Below, piece after piece: positions 6,564 through 15,416 of a DNA stretch of 23,085 bases. Each line of letters opens with the position of its first letter. Position 1 is the first letter of the stretch. Position numbers and translations under genes: made by a program. Source of the DNA: a virus; IMG/VR virus record IMGVR_UViG_3300018083_000119, positions 1 to 23,085 of that record; one strand, 5' to 3'. Under the pieces are notes generated by a model. That model saw only the letters and a program-made list of their open reading frames with translations, made no database searches and was not told where the DNA came from.

Positions 6564-9500
6564 ATCGTTGTCCTCGTTTCGTATCCAAGTCCATATTGCC
6601 CGAATTGCCGGACGCCGACGTATAACGGATTTTGCAAGGATCCGAAGTCCACGCCTTGCGAAACCGCCAAATAAGTAACGGTGGTCGCCGCCGTAACGTC
6701 GAAATAGGATTTCTCCGCAGCAAAGCCGGTTGTGTAAAACATAACCCGATACTTTTCTGTTGGCTCATTCAACGGGACTTCTACCGATTCCAACCAAACG
6801 CCATTGATCCGCGTCCGCCGCGCCCAATTAATCGTTATGTCGCCGGCCGCATTGCGCCCGCCTTCTACCAGGACCGGCGTGTAAGGCTTGACCGCAACGC
6901 CTGTATTAATGAAGTCCACCGGCGCCACGCCGGCCGAAGGCATCCCAAGCGTAACGCCTTTGTATTTCCTCGATGCCCCAATTTCGCCGGCCGGACTGTT
7001 TACGTTTATGGATGTCGGCAATAGGACGAAGGTTTCATTGGCGCCATGCGTCCCGATAAGCCGCTCCGTCCCGTAGCGTCCGCGCAGTAATCCGGAAAGC
7101 CGGTATTGTTGCGGCCCTGTTAGCGTGGCCGTTTTGAATTGCGCCACTTCCCAGCCGGCGCTAGCCGATCCGATGGAGAAACGATTGGCGCCGTTCAATA
7201 CCGCTTGTTCCGATACCGAAACCAATTCGTTATCCGGATCGTCTATCACTACGTCTAGCCGGTTTTTTTCGTCAAAGTTATTTCCGCCGGTCCAATTGCC
7301 TAGCGTCGACAAGGCGCTGCCGATGGTGTCCGCTACTAGCGATTCGCCCGCCGCCGTATAGGTGGATCCGCCGTCGACGGATTTAAGTACTTGCGCCCCC
7401 GGCCACCGACCGACCGCCGCCGGACCGACGGCAGCATAAAAGCCGTTGGGATAATCCGATTCCGATAGCAACGGAAGATCCAATAGGACCATCTTCGTTG
7501 CCACCAATGGCAAGGGTGGAGTCGGCTCTATCCAACCGTCCGCCGGCGCTCCGGTTCCCGGTTGAAAGTAAATGGACGAATCTTCGTTGGCATAGATCGA
7601 AGGCGCCGCCAGGACGCCGGTCCACCGTATCACGCCGTCCGGCGCTTCCACGCGCGTTTGTATCCGGATCACGCGGCCACGGATTAGCCCAACGTCGCAA
7701 GGCTCCAAATGCGCCCATTTGCGCGTGGTCGACCATTCGAAATGCTCCCGCTCCACCCATGCGCCATTTATCAAGGTCCAGCATTTCTGCATGGCCTCAT
7801 CGGTATTTAATCCGACCGGAACTTGGACGGTTGTGTCCTGTTGGGAGAGCGTGGTCTGCCGTGGCGTGGATTGGGATCCGATTTGGTAGTCCCTGTCTAC
7901 ATCAATGTATGTAATCGTTACGGTTCGCGGTAGCTCTTGCTCCCGCGTCCGGATCGTTTTCAACGGTTCGCCGGACTCGGCGCCGTAGCTGCGCCCGCTT
8001 AGATCATCGTCCGGAATCTCGAAGGTGGATACCTCGGAGCGCTTGCGATATTTTATTTGGTCGTCCGATTCCACTGCATCGAAAAAGAAAACTTGGCGCA
8101 ATGCTTGGATGGCGTTGCGGACTGTCATCTGGGACGCCACAACAAACCACCGGACCGGATCCGTTAATTCCGTGGCATCGTACCGGCCAACCGCCGGCGT
8201 CATATCGGTTAGATTGCCAACGATGGTACTAAGAGCTGCGGCGCCCGGAGGAGGATTCAAAGAGAAAACTCCACCGCCTTGGACCGCAACTAGACCGTTG
8301 CCCAAGTTTGCAAAGCGGCCGAATTCTCCCGGCGTGATTAATAGAGGTCCATTTGACGAATCGGAAGCGGTACCGGCCGTTGCGTCTATGTCGAGAAGCG
8401 CCACCCGATGAACTCCACCAGGGTGATGGTCATAAGCAATTTGGTCCTGATAAACAACAAAGTTATTTCCCAATCCCGTACTGCTTGAATCGGCAAAGGT
8501 TCCCGTAAAAGCAGCATTGGGCCAATGATGTTCGAGATTCAAGTCGGTATCGAATTTGTAAAGCTCAAGCTGTCCGCCGCCGCCTGCGCCATTGAAGGCT
8601 GCATAAACCTTTTCATTCTCTAAATCTACGCCCAACCCGTATTCGTTAGCGTGGCTCGGCGGGAAATTGTAGGAACCACGATATGCGCCTCCCTCGGTCC
8701 AACTACTTAATTGAGCAGCCAGGCCAGCGCCATTCATATGGAATTGGATTCCGCCAACAGTAACAGCATAGTTGCCCTGCCATCCACCTCCAGTGGCGCT
8801 TTCGTCGGCGCCTTGGACGAATATCCCGACCGGATTTGGCAACGCCCAATAATAGGTCGTAGGAGAATCAAGGTTAGGAATAACATGGGAATTAATTGAT
8901 CCAAGCAATCCACTTCCGGCGCCCGGAGAGCTAAAAACAGTTGTCCCGACTTGCGATAGATTGTCATTGATATCAAATTGCATCCACGCATAGGACGGAC
9001 CGCCGTTTGTTGCGCTCACGGTTAATAGACCATCGGCTAAAGTGAAATGCGACTGGTTATATCCCGGCGCTAGAGCTGTCCATGGGTCGCCAGTGGCAAC
9101 ATAAAACGGATAATTGCCGCCATCGGTGTAGACCAGGAATTCGAAGGATGGAATACGGTTGCCGAAGTCGGTCAGGTAGTAGTCCGTCGCCACCACATAG
9201 GCATAGCCACGATGCGCCGGGACTTCGCCAACGCCGTGGATGGCCTCGAAAGTCGGATCAGGTAATTGATCTTCCGTCCCGTAGTAAATGGTAAATGGGC
9301 ATTCTTCGCCGGATTCAATGGACCAGATCAAACGCGCATCTGCCCAAATCTTCGTAATGCCACGGATTGCCGGTTGTCCAAACACTCTGGCGCCGCCTAG
9401 CAGGATGGCGAAGCTTGCCGAATAGGTGTAATTCGTTACCTCCGGACCGCCCTTGCCGCTACTCTTTTCCTTATGCTCTTCCAAGTCGGTTTGATCGATC

Positions 9501-9715
9501 ATCGTCCCGGCTATGCGGCCCTCGCCCCAGAAGTAAGGGATCATGGCGCCGTAGGTGGACTGTTGTAGTTTCTTATCCGCAAGGCGTGGCCCTTCGGACT
9601 TCGGCGGATCCAACAGACCACCGATCAGGCTTCCAATGACAAAGCCTAGCTGCGGGCTTCCGAAAAAAAAGCCGATGCCGGCGCCGACAACGCCAAGCGC
9701 TAGTTGAGTACTCAA
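6560..9715 (-). CDS. Tail hub / tip attachment protein (lambda J / GTA type)
   Basis: This is a 1051-residue baseplate hub protein that closes the tail tip and takes part in host contact. The N-terminus has two hydrophobic Gly-rich segments (about residues 5-34), as in hub proteins of this class. It continues with a conserved block of the type YGAMIPYFWGEGRIAGTMI (55-73) and NYTYSASFAILLGG (93-106). After residue 500, VRNAIQALRQVFFFDAVES and later blocks match the phage-tail_3 region, followed by fibronectin-like strands to the end. Residues about 205-495 are an insertion resembling a beta-propeller (see findings). The gene starts with TTG in a TTGA overlap with the NlpC/P60 gene, and no better start is present. 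It follows the NlpC/P60 gene, as in lambda and gene transfer agents. Confidence 0.88.
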   Translation of the reverse strand: MSTQLALGVVGAGIGFFFGSPQLGFVIGSLIGGLLDPPKSEGPRLADKKLQQSTYGAMIPYFWGEGRIAGTMIDQTDLEEHKEKSSGKGGPEVTNYTYSASFAILLGGARVFGQPAIRGITKIWADARLIWSIESGEECPFTIYYGTEDQLPDPTFEAIHGVGEVPAHRGYAYVVATDYYLTDFGNRIPSFEFLVYTDGGNYPFYVATGDPWTALAPGYNQSHFTLADGLLTVSATNGGPSYAWMQFDINDNLSQVGTTVFSSPGAGSGLLGSINSHVIPNLDSPTTYYWALPNPVGIFVQGADESATGGGWQGNYAVTVGGIQFHMNGAGLAAQLSSWTEGGAYRGSYNFPPSHANEYGLGVDLENEKVYAAFNGAGGGGQLELYKFDTDLNLEHHWPNAAFTGTFADSSSTGLGNNFVVYQDQIAYDHHPGGVHRVALLDIDATAGTASDSSNGPLLITPGEFGRFANLGNGLVAVQGGGVFSLNPPPGAAALSTIVGNLTDMTPAVGRYDATELTDPVRWFVVASQMTVRNAIQALRQVFFFDAVESDDQIKYRKRSEVSTFEIPDDDLSGRSYGAESGEPLKTIRTREQELPRTVTITYIDVDRDYQIGSQSTPRQTTLSQQDTTVQVPVGLNTDEAMQKCWTLINGAWVEREHFEWSTTRKWAHLEPCDVGLIRGRVIRIQTRVEAPDGVIRWTGVLAAPSIYANEDSSIYFQPGTGAPADGWIEPTPPLPLVATKMVLLDLPLLSESDYPNGFYAAVGPAAVGRWPGAQVLKSVDGGSTYTAAGESLVADTIGSALSTLGNWTGGNNFDEKNRLDVVIDDPDNELVSVSEQAVLNGANRFSIGSASAGWEVAQFKTATLTGPQQYRLSGLLRGRYGTERLIGTHGANETFVLLPTSINVNSPAGEIGASRKYKGVTLGMPSAGVAPVDFINTGVAVKPYTPVLVEGGRNAAGDITINWARRTRINGVWLESVEVPLNEPTEKYRVMFYTTGFAAEKSYFDVTAATTVTYLAVSQGVDFGSLQNPLYVGVRQFGQYGLGYETRTTI

Positions 9716-10149
9716 ACCACGCCCCGGTATTTGTACGCCCGCAGGATCCGCGCCCGCGCAATCTTGGCGCCATTCTCCACCACGCGCCCAACTGTCTGAT
9801 AGGCGTGGATCAGGTACATAGGATCAATCCGGGAAACGATGGCGAAATGCTGCGGATCCCGGAGGAAGGCCATTACCAGGACATCCCCCGGCAATGCGTC
9901 CGCGATGGCGATTCGGTCAAGGAACCGATCACAACCGGCAAGCAATAAATGCGGATCCGGCGTCGGTCCGTAATGATGCAACTCCGGATCCTCGGCCCAT
10001 TCCTTGGCTCCCTCGATGCCGATTTCAAGCGCCACGCCACCGATAAGGCCAATGCAATCCGTGGCCACGCCTTTTAACCGTTGCTGATGTTGCCACGGCG
10101 TCCCGATCCATTCTCGGGCTTCGTCGACAATATCATCCGGATAGATCAC
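9712..10149 (-). CDS. NlpC/P60-family tail peptidase
   Basis: This is a 145-residue cysteine peptidase of the NlpC/P60 type, carried on the tail and thought to cut peptidoglycan peptides during DNA entry or to act in tail assembly (lambda gpK C-terminal domain, GTA peptidase). Visible features are WIGTPWQHQQRLKGVATDCIGL (about residues 14-35) with the catalytic Cys at 32, PGDVLVM (87-93), the catalytic His in DPQHFAIVS (101), and LIHAY (113-117) with the probable third polar residue. The length matches single-domain family members. It starts with GTG in a GTGA overlap with the DUF2163 gene and lies between that gene and the hub, the standard order. Confidence 0.92.
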   Translation of the reverse strand: MIYPDDIVDEAREWIGTPWQHQQRLKGVATDCIGLIGGVALEIGIEGAKEWAEDPELHHYGPTPDPHLLLAGCDRFLDRIAIADALPGDVLVMAFLRDPQHFAIVSRIDPMYLIHAYQTVGRVVENGAKIARARILRAYKYRGVV

Positions 10150-10994
10150 TGCCGGCCAATCTGGACCAGGACATCATTTCCACGCAGCCAAGGCTCCCCG
10201 CGAAAGTTAATCACGTTTGAGAATTTGTCCCGGCAAGTCGTCCGCTTTTTGTCGCATCCGACAACGGCCGTGAACGTATCTCCCGGCGCCGGTTGATACG
10301 CCATCGGCGTTTTGGTAATGAATACGCCGCCGGCCGTAAAGCTTTTGATATCGTAGGAATGGCCATCCAATAGCCCGCTTGTAAACAGGACGATGCCTTC
10401 GGCGAAATAGGTTTCCTCTTGTCCCATGCCGCCATCAATGAACGTATACATATCAGGATTCCCGGAATCCACGGTTCCGGCAAACGTGTACGGACCAACG
10501 TCAAACTTGCAGCGTTCATCTCCAAGCCACGCCCGACAATTCGGCGTTGTGATTTCGCCAATGGAAGTCCCAAGCGCTTCCATCAAGCCAAGCAATTCCG
10601 CCACGAAGGTTTGACGGTTTACCGATACCTTGGCCAAATGTCCGGTGGAATCCTTTTTGTCGCCCATCGTCAGGTCCGCCCAATTGACCTGAAATATCCG
10701 ATAGGGCGAGAAGTCCCATTTCCCTGCGCGTAGATCTTCCTCCGTGAGCGTGTCGGAATCGAGTAGCGCTTCGGCTTCGGTGTTGTCGGTATCAAGACTC
10801 AAATTGGCCGCAATATCCTTTTGTATAAAGCTTGCCGTCGGTTCGTAGACAATGCCACCAATCGTCAACGGCCGATCATGCGTGGTAAATCCATACTCCA
10901 CGCCATCGAAGCTGCGCGTAATCAGGATGCAACGCGCAATGGTTGTCCCGCTTTGCTGCAAATGGGAGAACAAATCCGGATCGTAATTTTTCAC
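10146..10994 (-). CDS. DUF2163 / BR0599-type tail hub protein
   Basis: This is a 282-residue baseplate protein. The N-terminal half (LITRSFDGVEYGFTTHDRPL, then SLDTDNTEAEALLDSDTLTE at about residues 66-85) matches the DUF2163 domain. The C-terminal part with PMAYQPAPGDTFTAVVGCDK and FRGEPWL matches the BR0599 domain. Four Cys at 153, 162, 247 and 254 sit as two pairs (NCRAWLGDERC and CDKKRTTC). In the Rhodobacter gene transfer agent, the related hub protein is described with an iron-sulfur cluster; binding here is an inference from these conserved cysteines. The gene starts with GTG overlapping the stop of the DUF2460 gene (GTGA). Confidence 0.92.
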   Translation of the reverse strand: MKNYDPDLFSHLQQSGTTIARCILITRSFDGVEYGFTTHDRPLTIGGIVYEPTASFIQKDIAANLSLDTDNTEAEALLDSDTLTEEDLRAGKWDFSPYRIFQVNWADLTMGDKKDSTGHLAKVSVNRQTFVAELLGLMEALGTSIGEITTPNCRAWLGDERCKFDVGPYTFAGTVDSGNPDMYTFIDGGMGQEETYFAEGIVLFTSGLLDGHSYDIKSFTAGGVFITKTPMAYQPAPGDTFTAVVGCDKKRTTCRDKFSNVINFRGEPWLRGNDVLVQIGRQ

Positions 10995-11575
10995 GATGTC
11001 GCCTCCACTTCGAAAACAACCTCGACAATCGGAATGCTCCGGTAGCCCGCCAGGAATGTTCCATCCGTCTTTTTCGAAATACCTACAAGGTCGATCCGGT
11101 CCGCGTCAAACCGGCAATGCTTGTAATACTCCGGCGTTTCCCATGACGTAGCGCCGCCGGTAACGATGCCGGAATCCTCGTCATAGGTTCCGCCGCCGTG
11201 GAGGATGGCGTCCGCTCCCGGCTTCGTAACGATTACATCGAAGGCCATATCATCGAAGGTAATCCGCTTGGCCATCTGCTTGATGGCGCCGATAGTAACG
11301 ATTACACCTTCATGCGCCGCCACCGTATGGTCCGCCGGATCGTAAAGCCGGAAGGTATGCATCCGGCCGGCGTGGAGTCCGATAAAGGCGCGGATCATGC
11401 TCCAATGCTCTTGGTTCCGCGCATTGTAGGAAATGGAATACTCGGACCGATTGCCGCTCCACTCTTGGTTCCGCTGCTCCGCGCCGCTTGCCATCACGGA
11501 TAGATTGGTGGCGAAGCCGAAGCCGCCGGACCATTGCAGATCCACGCATTTTGGAAGTAGCTTTCCGGTATACAT
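10991..11575 (-). CDS. DUF2460 distal tail protein
   Basis: This is a roughly 194-residue distal tail protein of the DUF2460 family, which forms the ring joining the tail tube to the baseplate in gene transfer agents and many alphaproteobacterial phages. Visible family traits are the N-terminal WSGGFGFATNLSVMASGAEQ (about 16-35), the strand EYSISYNARNQEHWSMIRAF with the aromatic HTFRLYDPADHTV segment that follows, and the C-terminal CRFDADRIDL, which corresponds to the family's PVRFDxDxL end. I chose the ATG at 11575, which overlaps the tape measure stop as TGATG. An in-frame TTG lies one codon upstream. Confidence 0.92.
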   Translation of the reverse strand: MYTGKLLPKCVDLQWSGGFGFATNLSVMASGAEQRNQEWSGNRSEYSISYNARNQEHWSMIRAFIGLHAGRMHTFRLYDPADHTVAAHEGVIVTIGAIKQMAKRITFDDMAFDVIVTKPGADAILHGGGTYDEDSGIVTGGATSWETPEYYKHCRFDADRIDLVGISKKTDGTFLAGYRSIPIVEVVFEVEATS

Positions 11576-13698
11576 CAACGATCCATCCTGTTACGCGCCA
11601 CGGAATCGCCAACGCTCCGCTCAATCTGTCGGACGGTTGCGGAATTGATGGTTCCCGAAACGTGGAAATGGTTTTCTATTTGGATGGGCGAATCGTTGGC
11701 CGCCTTCGGTCCGGTTCCGTTTGGCCAAACTCGCGCCCCGCGTGGCATATCAACTATCTCCGGTCCATTCTCGCCAACCATCGTTGGCCCGCCAAAGGCG
11801 AATGACGTTCCCTTGGCGAATCCGCCCAAGCCTTCGAATCCCACGCCGGCCCCGCCGCCGCCGCCGAACGCCGCCAGGATAGCTTTGAACGCCGCGCCGA
11901 ATACATCCCCGCTTCCGGAGGTAGCGCCGCCAAACATTTGATCGCCTAGCTTGTGGAGCGCAATCTTCAATAGGTAACGCTCGATGTCGTTTGCCATATC
12001 CTTGAAGGCTTGGGACGCGGATTTTGTTCCCATAACAAATTCCTCGAAACTGTCCGCGAAGGAATCCGACAGGACATCCGACAAGGCTTGCAATGCGTCC
12101 TTGTCCGCCTTCAATGCAATGGCTACTTCCTTGTCCTTGAGCAATCCAAGGCGTTCCCGTAGCAACCGGATTTGAATTTCGGTTAACTCGATTTCGCCTT
12201 CGGTGGCGTTGTTTAACTTTTGCTTGTCGAGTAGCTCTTCCTTTTGCGCTAGCATCCCTTCCGTCCGCGCAATGGTTTGCTTCTTTAACGCTTCCTCGCC
12301 GCCGGTAAGGAATAGAATTTCGTCCTGTAGCGCCTTGTTGCCTTCCAGGATGGATTCCGCTTCCTGCATTTGCGCTTTGATCCCGGCTTGGCGCTCCGCT
12401 TCTACCTTGTCCAATGCCGCTTTTTCTTCGTCATGCGCCTTTCGGGACTTTACAATCCATTCCTCGGTTTCCTTGACCACATCAAGGTAAGCCGCCGCCG
12501 CCCGCGCCCGCGCTTCCAATGCCGGCGTCAATCCTGCAATGCCTTCCTCTATTTCCTTTTGTAGCGTTTGGGATGCCGTTAGCTCTTGCGTCCGCTGAAC
12601 TTGCATCTCCAAGGATTTAACAAGGCGCTCCGCTTCGCTGATCCGCGCCGCGCCGCCGCCGCCGGTTTTCGTGTCCTTCGGCAATCCCGGCGCCGCGGGC
12701 TTGCGGTTTGCCATGAAGTCCCGCGCATCCATGTTGCTTGGCGAAATTAATTTGTTCGCCTCTTGGCGCTGAATGAACTTCAGCAATTGAAGCTTTTTCG
12801 TAACGGCGTCGATTTGCTTTGTTGCATCCTCCGCGAACCGATCAAATATGCCGCCTTCGTCCGCTTGCTTTTTCAACTCTGCTAACTCTGCTTCCAATCG
12901 GTTGATCCCGGCTTGCGTCGATTCGAAGGGATCCGCCTTCCCGAAAAGCCCCATCGAAATAGCCGCCCAGAAGCCGCCGGCAATATTCGTCCCTTCCCGC
13001 ATTACGTCCAACATATCGACCAACGCCGGGACAACGGAATTGAGAATCAGATTTTTGAAGCCTTCAGTCTCTACCGACAACCGGCGCCACGCCTTTTCAA
13101 GATTCTCGGCTTCCTCCGCTTGCTTTTTCGTAACCGTGGCGCCGACATCCTGCAATTCCGCGATGTCTTTGAGCGTGGCTAGGAAGGCCGTTCCCTGCTT
13201 GCCAAACAGCGCCACGGCAATGGCCGCCTTGTTTACGCCGTCCTCGTATTTGTTTAGCGATATGGCGATTTCCTGCAAGGCTTGCGCCGGATCCGTGGCC
13301 GTAACGCCAAGCGCTTTCAATGCCGCGCCGGCTTTGCTTCCCTCTTCGCCCGCGCCGGCCATGCCAACCGACAACTTCAAAAGGATGGCTTGCAATTGGC
13401 CAAAGTCCGCGCCGGCAATCTTGGCTTGATTGGAAAGCCGGGAAAGGCTTTCCACGCTTGATCCGGTAGCGTCCGAAAGATCATTGAGCGCCGCCGCCGA
13501 AGAAATTATTTCCTCTGTCGCCTGTACCAATTCCGTCCCTATGGATAAGCCGGCCAGGATCCCGCCTATGGCCTTGAAGGAATTTTGGACGGACTTCGAG
13601 AAGCGTTGCGCTTGTAGCTCCGCCTTCGTCAGTCCGGCCGTATAGTCCGCCGCATTAAGGCCAAGGGAAACAACAAGGGATCCAAGACTAGTCGCCAC
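11575..13698 (-). CDS. Tail tape measure protein
   Basis: This is a 707-residue tape measure protein, which sets tail length and is ejected ahead of the DNA. The N-terminus (SLVVSLGLNAADYTAGLTKA, residues 7-26) has the standard phage tail start. Helical segments follow, with SNQAKIAGADFGQLQAILLK (about 107-126) and GKQGTAFLATLKDI, typical of the lambda TP901 core. Long coiled-coil helices run through the middle. A C-terminal Gly-rich region (GGGGGAGVGFEGLGGF) precedes GGPTMVGENGPEIVDMPRGA, the conserved end motif. At roughly 1.5 angstrom per residue, a tail of about 105 nm would be expected. The gene starts with GTG after GGGGAAGAAAC and overlaps the end of the GT frame by 11 bases. Confidence 0.95.
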   Translation of the reverse strand: MATSLGSLVVSLGLNAADYTAGLTKAELQAQRFSKSVQNSFKAIGGILAGLSIGTELVQATEEIISSAAALNDLSDATGSSVESLSRLSNQAKIAGADFGQLQAILLKLSVGMAGAGEEGSKAGAALKALGVTATDPAQALQEIAISLNKYEDGVNKAAIAVALFGKQGTAFLATLKDIAELQDVGATVTKKQAEEAENLEKAWRRLSVETEGFKNLILNSVVPALVDMLDVMREGTNIAGGFWAAISMGLFGKADPFESTQAGINRLEAELAELKKQADEGGIFDRFAEDATKQIDAVTKKLQLLKFIQRQEANKLISPSNMDARDFMANRKPAAPGLPKDTKTGGGGAARISEAERLVKSLEMQVQRTQELTASQTLQKEIEEGIAGLTPALEARARAAAAYLDVVKETEEWIVKSRKAHDEEKAALDKVEAERQAGIKAQMQEAESILEGNKALQDEILFLTGGEEALKKQTIARTEGMLAQKEELLDKQKLNNATEGEIELTEIQIRLLRERLGLLKDKEVAIALKADKDALQALSDVLSDSFADSFEEFVMGTKSASQAFKDMANDIERYLLKIALHKLGDQMFGGATSGSGDVFGAAFKAILAAFGGGGGAGVGFEGLGGFAKGTSFAFGGPTMVGENGPEIVDMPRGARVWPNGTGPKAANDSPIQIENHFHVSGTINSATVRQIERSVGDSVARNRMDR

Positions 13699-14364
13699 GT
13701 TTCTTCCCCTGTCCCAATTTGATTATCTTGCGGCCGGCAATGGCGCCAATCATGGCCGCGCCATTCGTCTTGGGCTTCGGTTTCGTTTTCTTCGGAGCGA
13801 AGTCCAACAGGAAATCCGAAAGCTTGGCTTCGGCGTTGCCGGACGTTTGGGCAATGACGCTGCATAGCTGCGCCAAATGCGCTTCTATCCTTCGGACAGG
13901 AAGTAACCGGCTACCGGCAAAGGTTAGCCAATTCGAAAATTCCCGCTCGGACATAGACCGCTCCAAGGTAGCCACCGACCATCCCAACGCAAGCGCCAAC
14001 TCGTGTTTAAACGATTGGCGCTCCGTCAGTTTCCCGAATCTTCGCCCTTATCGATTTCGGAAACCTTGTCGATTGCTACCAGGACGCGGATTGGCAGTTT
14101 CGCCATCCTGTCCACATGGTCCGGATTGTCGGGATCCAAAAGCCGGTTGCCGTTTTCGTCCGCTAGAAGTCGACAAGCGCCACGCGCAATCCCACGCTTG
14201 TTTTTCTTGTCCGCAGTATCGGCGATTTGATCGTCCATTTCGCCAATCGTGATTTCTCGGATATAGACTTTTCCTAGTTTCGGAATTTCGACTTCCTTTG
14301 GCTTCTCCGCCGCCATCCCTTCCATTGCGCCCAACAAGGCATCCAACGTGGTAAGCGCCGCCAT
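13688..14364 (-). CDS. Tail assembly chaperone GT fusion (made by -1 frameshift)
   Basis: This product equals tail chaperone G up to its last codon, then continues in the -1 frame after slippage at GGGAAAC (14029-14035). Reading resumes LTERQSFKHELALALGWSV and goes on through MSEREFSNWLTFAG to the stop at 13688. The total is about 225 residues. In lambda, gpG and gpGT are both needed: G binds the tape measure and the T domain recruits tail tube subunits. The T part has no good start of its own; the nearest candidate is a TTG inside the frameshift hairpin, which further argues for frameshifting. The basic tail PKKTKPKPKTNG at the C-terminal side is unusual but not disruptive. Confidence 0.88.
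13992..14035 (-). promoter_or_regulatory. Programmed -1 frameshift signal: GGGAAAC plus hairpin
   Basis: In transcript sense the order is the slippery heptamer G GGA AAC (14035-14029, in the G frame), a 6-base spacer TGACGG containing the G stop codon, then a hairpin. Its 5' arm is AGCGCCAATCGT (14022-14011), the loop TTAAAC, and the 3' arm ACGA, one bulged G, TTGGCGCT (14004-13992). All 12 pairs are Watson-Crick. The T frame lies exactly -1 relative to G. Heptamer, short spacer and stem form the textbook arrangement. Confidence 0.9.
14026..14364 (-). CDS. Tail assembly chaperone G (unshifted product)
   Basis: This is a 112-residue tail chaperone, the upstream part of a G/GT pair. It contains EVEIPKLGKVYIREITIGEM (about residues 25-44) and the acidic, helical C-terminus RVLVAIDKVSEIDKGEDSGN, and it lies directly between tail tube and tape measure genes, the fixed site for this family. 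The ATG at 14364 overlaps the tail tube stop (TGATG); a TTG one codon upstream is a less likely start. The final two codons, GGA AAC, belong to the slippery heptamer and are followed at once by TGA. Confidence 0.9.
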   Translation of the reverse strand: MAALTTLDALLGAMEGMAAEKPKEVEIPKLGKVYIREITIGEMDDQIADTADKKNKRGIARGACRLLADENGNRLLDPDNPDHVDRMAKLPIRVLVAIDKVSEIDKGEDSGN

Positions 14365-15023
14365 CAAGTTTCAAGCCAAAAGATTTCGCCGGAAAGCTTG
14401 ATGGTTGCGGATCCGGTCCATACACCGTTAACCGTACCTTGGAAGCTTGTTGCCTGAACCGTACCGATCATGATGCAAGTACCGCCATCCGTCGGTAACA
14501 CAACCTTGAACGCTATTTGATCGCCGGAAATTTCCGCGTCGCGGAGCGCCGTTTGTACCTCTTCCATTGGCGCCAGATTGAAATCTAACTGAAGCGTTCC
14601 GGAATCGCCCAAGCCTTGTTCGAATTCCTTTTTGGTGGAGCAGATCGTTGACACTTCGATTTGATCCGCGCCGCCGCCCTGCTGATTCATTCCCGTCAAT
14701 TCGCAGAAATCGGAGAATGTCGCCGGGAAGGCTTGCGCCGCCGGCGTCCCGGCATCAAACGCCATATAGCCGGTCCCGTCCACGCCGGCCAATTCGAAAG
14801 TCCCGGATGCCGGATTGTCGACGGCATAGGTTCCGCCATCCAACTCCGTTGGCTGATCGATGTTATCCAAACGGGCAACCGTTCCCAGGACGAAGCCGTG
14901 GGAAGCCGCAGAGATAACAACGGGATTGGTGGCCGATGCGCCCGTTACCGTAACCGGGGAGCCTTCGCCCGTTTGGACCGCGAAGGTGGATCCGTTGAAT
15001 TTGTACCGCTTGCCGCTAGACAT
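14364..15023 (-). CDS. Major tail tube protein
   Basis: This is a 219-residue tail tube protein that stacks as hexamers around the tape measure. The pattern is strand-rich: KRYKFNGSTFAVQTGEGSPV at the N-terminus (5-24), a long loop region, then CELTGMNQQGGGADQIEVST (107-126), DSGTLQLDFNLAPMEEVQTA (140-159) and a C-terminal strand VWTGSATIKLSGEIFWLE. ADQIEVSTICSTKKEFEQGL followed by the DSGTLQLDFNL strand is typical of lambda V-like and GTA-like tube proteins. Residues about 24-95 hold an extra domain (TVTGASATNPVVISAASHGF) that may project from the tube. The ribosome site AAAGGA precedes the ATG. It sits between tail completion and the chaperone, as expected. Confidence 0.9.
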   Translation of the reverse strand: MSSGKRYKFNGSTFAVQTGEGSPVTVTGASATNPVVISAASHGFVLGTVARLDNIDQPTELDGGTYAVDNPASGTFELAGVDGTGYMAFDAGTPAAQAFPATFSDFCELTGMNQQGGGADQIEVSTICSTKKEFEQGLGDSGTLQLDFNLAPMEEVQTALRDAEISGDQIAFKVVLPTDGGTCIMIGTVQATSFQGTVNGVWTGSATIKLSGEIFWLET

Positions 15024-15044
15024 GGCTTTTCCTTTCTGTCGGTG

Positions 15045-15416
15045 TTACGAATTGGACGAAGATGGATGGAACTGGTAATCGTCCGTTGCCCGATACGTCT
15101 TTGTTTCCGGATCGTATATTCCAAAACCGTTTTCCCTACTACATGGCGGAAAGGTAGCCATAAGCGCCGCCCGCCCTTGTTGCTGTAAAGCTAAAACCGC
15201 GCCTTTTGTCTTGGCGACATAATCAATTTGAACTGTTACCTGATCCGTGGCGCCGGTATCAGTCCCGCAAATATCCGGGACCGGATCCTCGGAAATGATC
15301 GTATACCGAATCGCCGGCCATATAGCAGCATTTGTTGGCGATTGCGGAAACGTGTCCGGATAGCAACGATCCGCCACCAGACCTTTGAGCGCCTCATAGA
15401 CAACGCCGGGAATCAT
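15045..15416 (-). CDS. Tail completion / DUF3168-like protein
   Basis: This is a 123-residue protein matching the pattern of the DUF3168 or gp17-like tail completion family, which caps the tube where it meets the head. It begins MIPGVVYEALKGLVADRCYP, then has PAIRYTIISEDPV (about 34-46), DQVTVQIDYVAKTKGAVLAL (58-77, the strand and helix typical of this fold) and ends with a strand and a Ser-rich tail. Its ATG overlaps the stop of the gp10-like gene (ATGA) and it precedes the tail tube gene, the usual site. Confidence 0.8.
   Translation of the reverse strand: MIPGVVYEALKGLVADRCYPDTFPQSPTNAAIWPAIRYTIISEDPVPDICGTDTGATDQVTVQIDYVAKTKGAVLALQQQGRAALMATFPPCSRENGFGIYDPETKTYRATDDYQFHPSSSNS

Noticed and set aside
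13719-14252. Long plus-strand open frame opposite the tail chaperone
   Set aside because: The sequence is Arg/Pro/Ser-rich and domain-free, while the minus strand carries clear chaperone genes.
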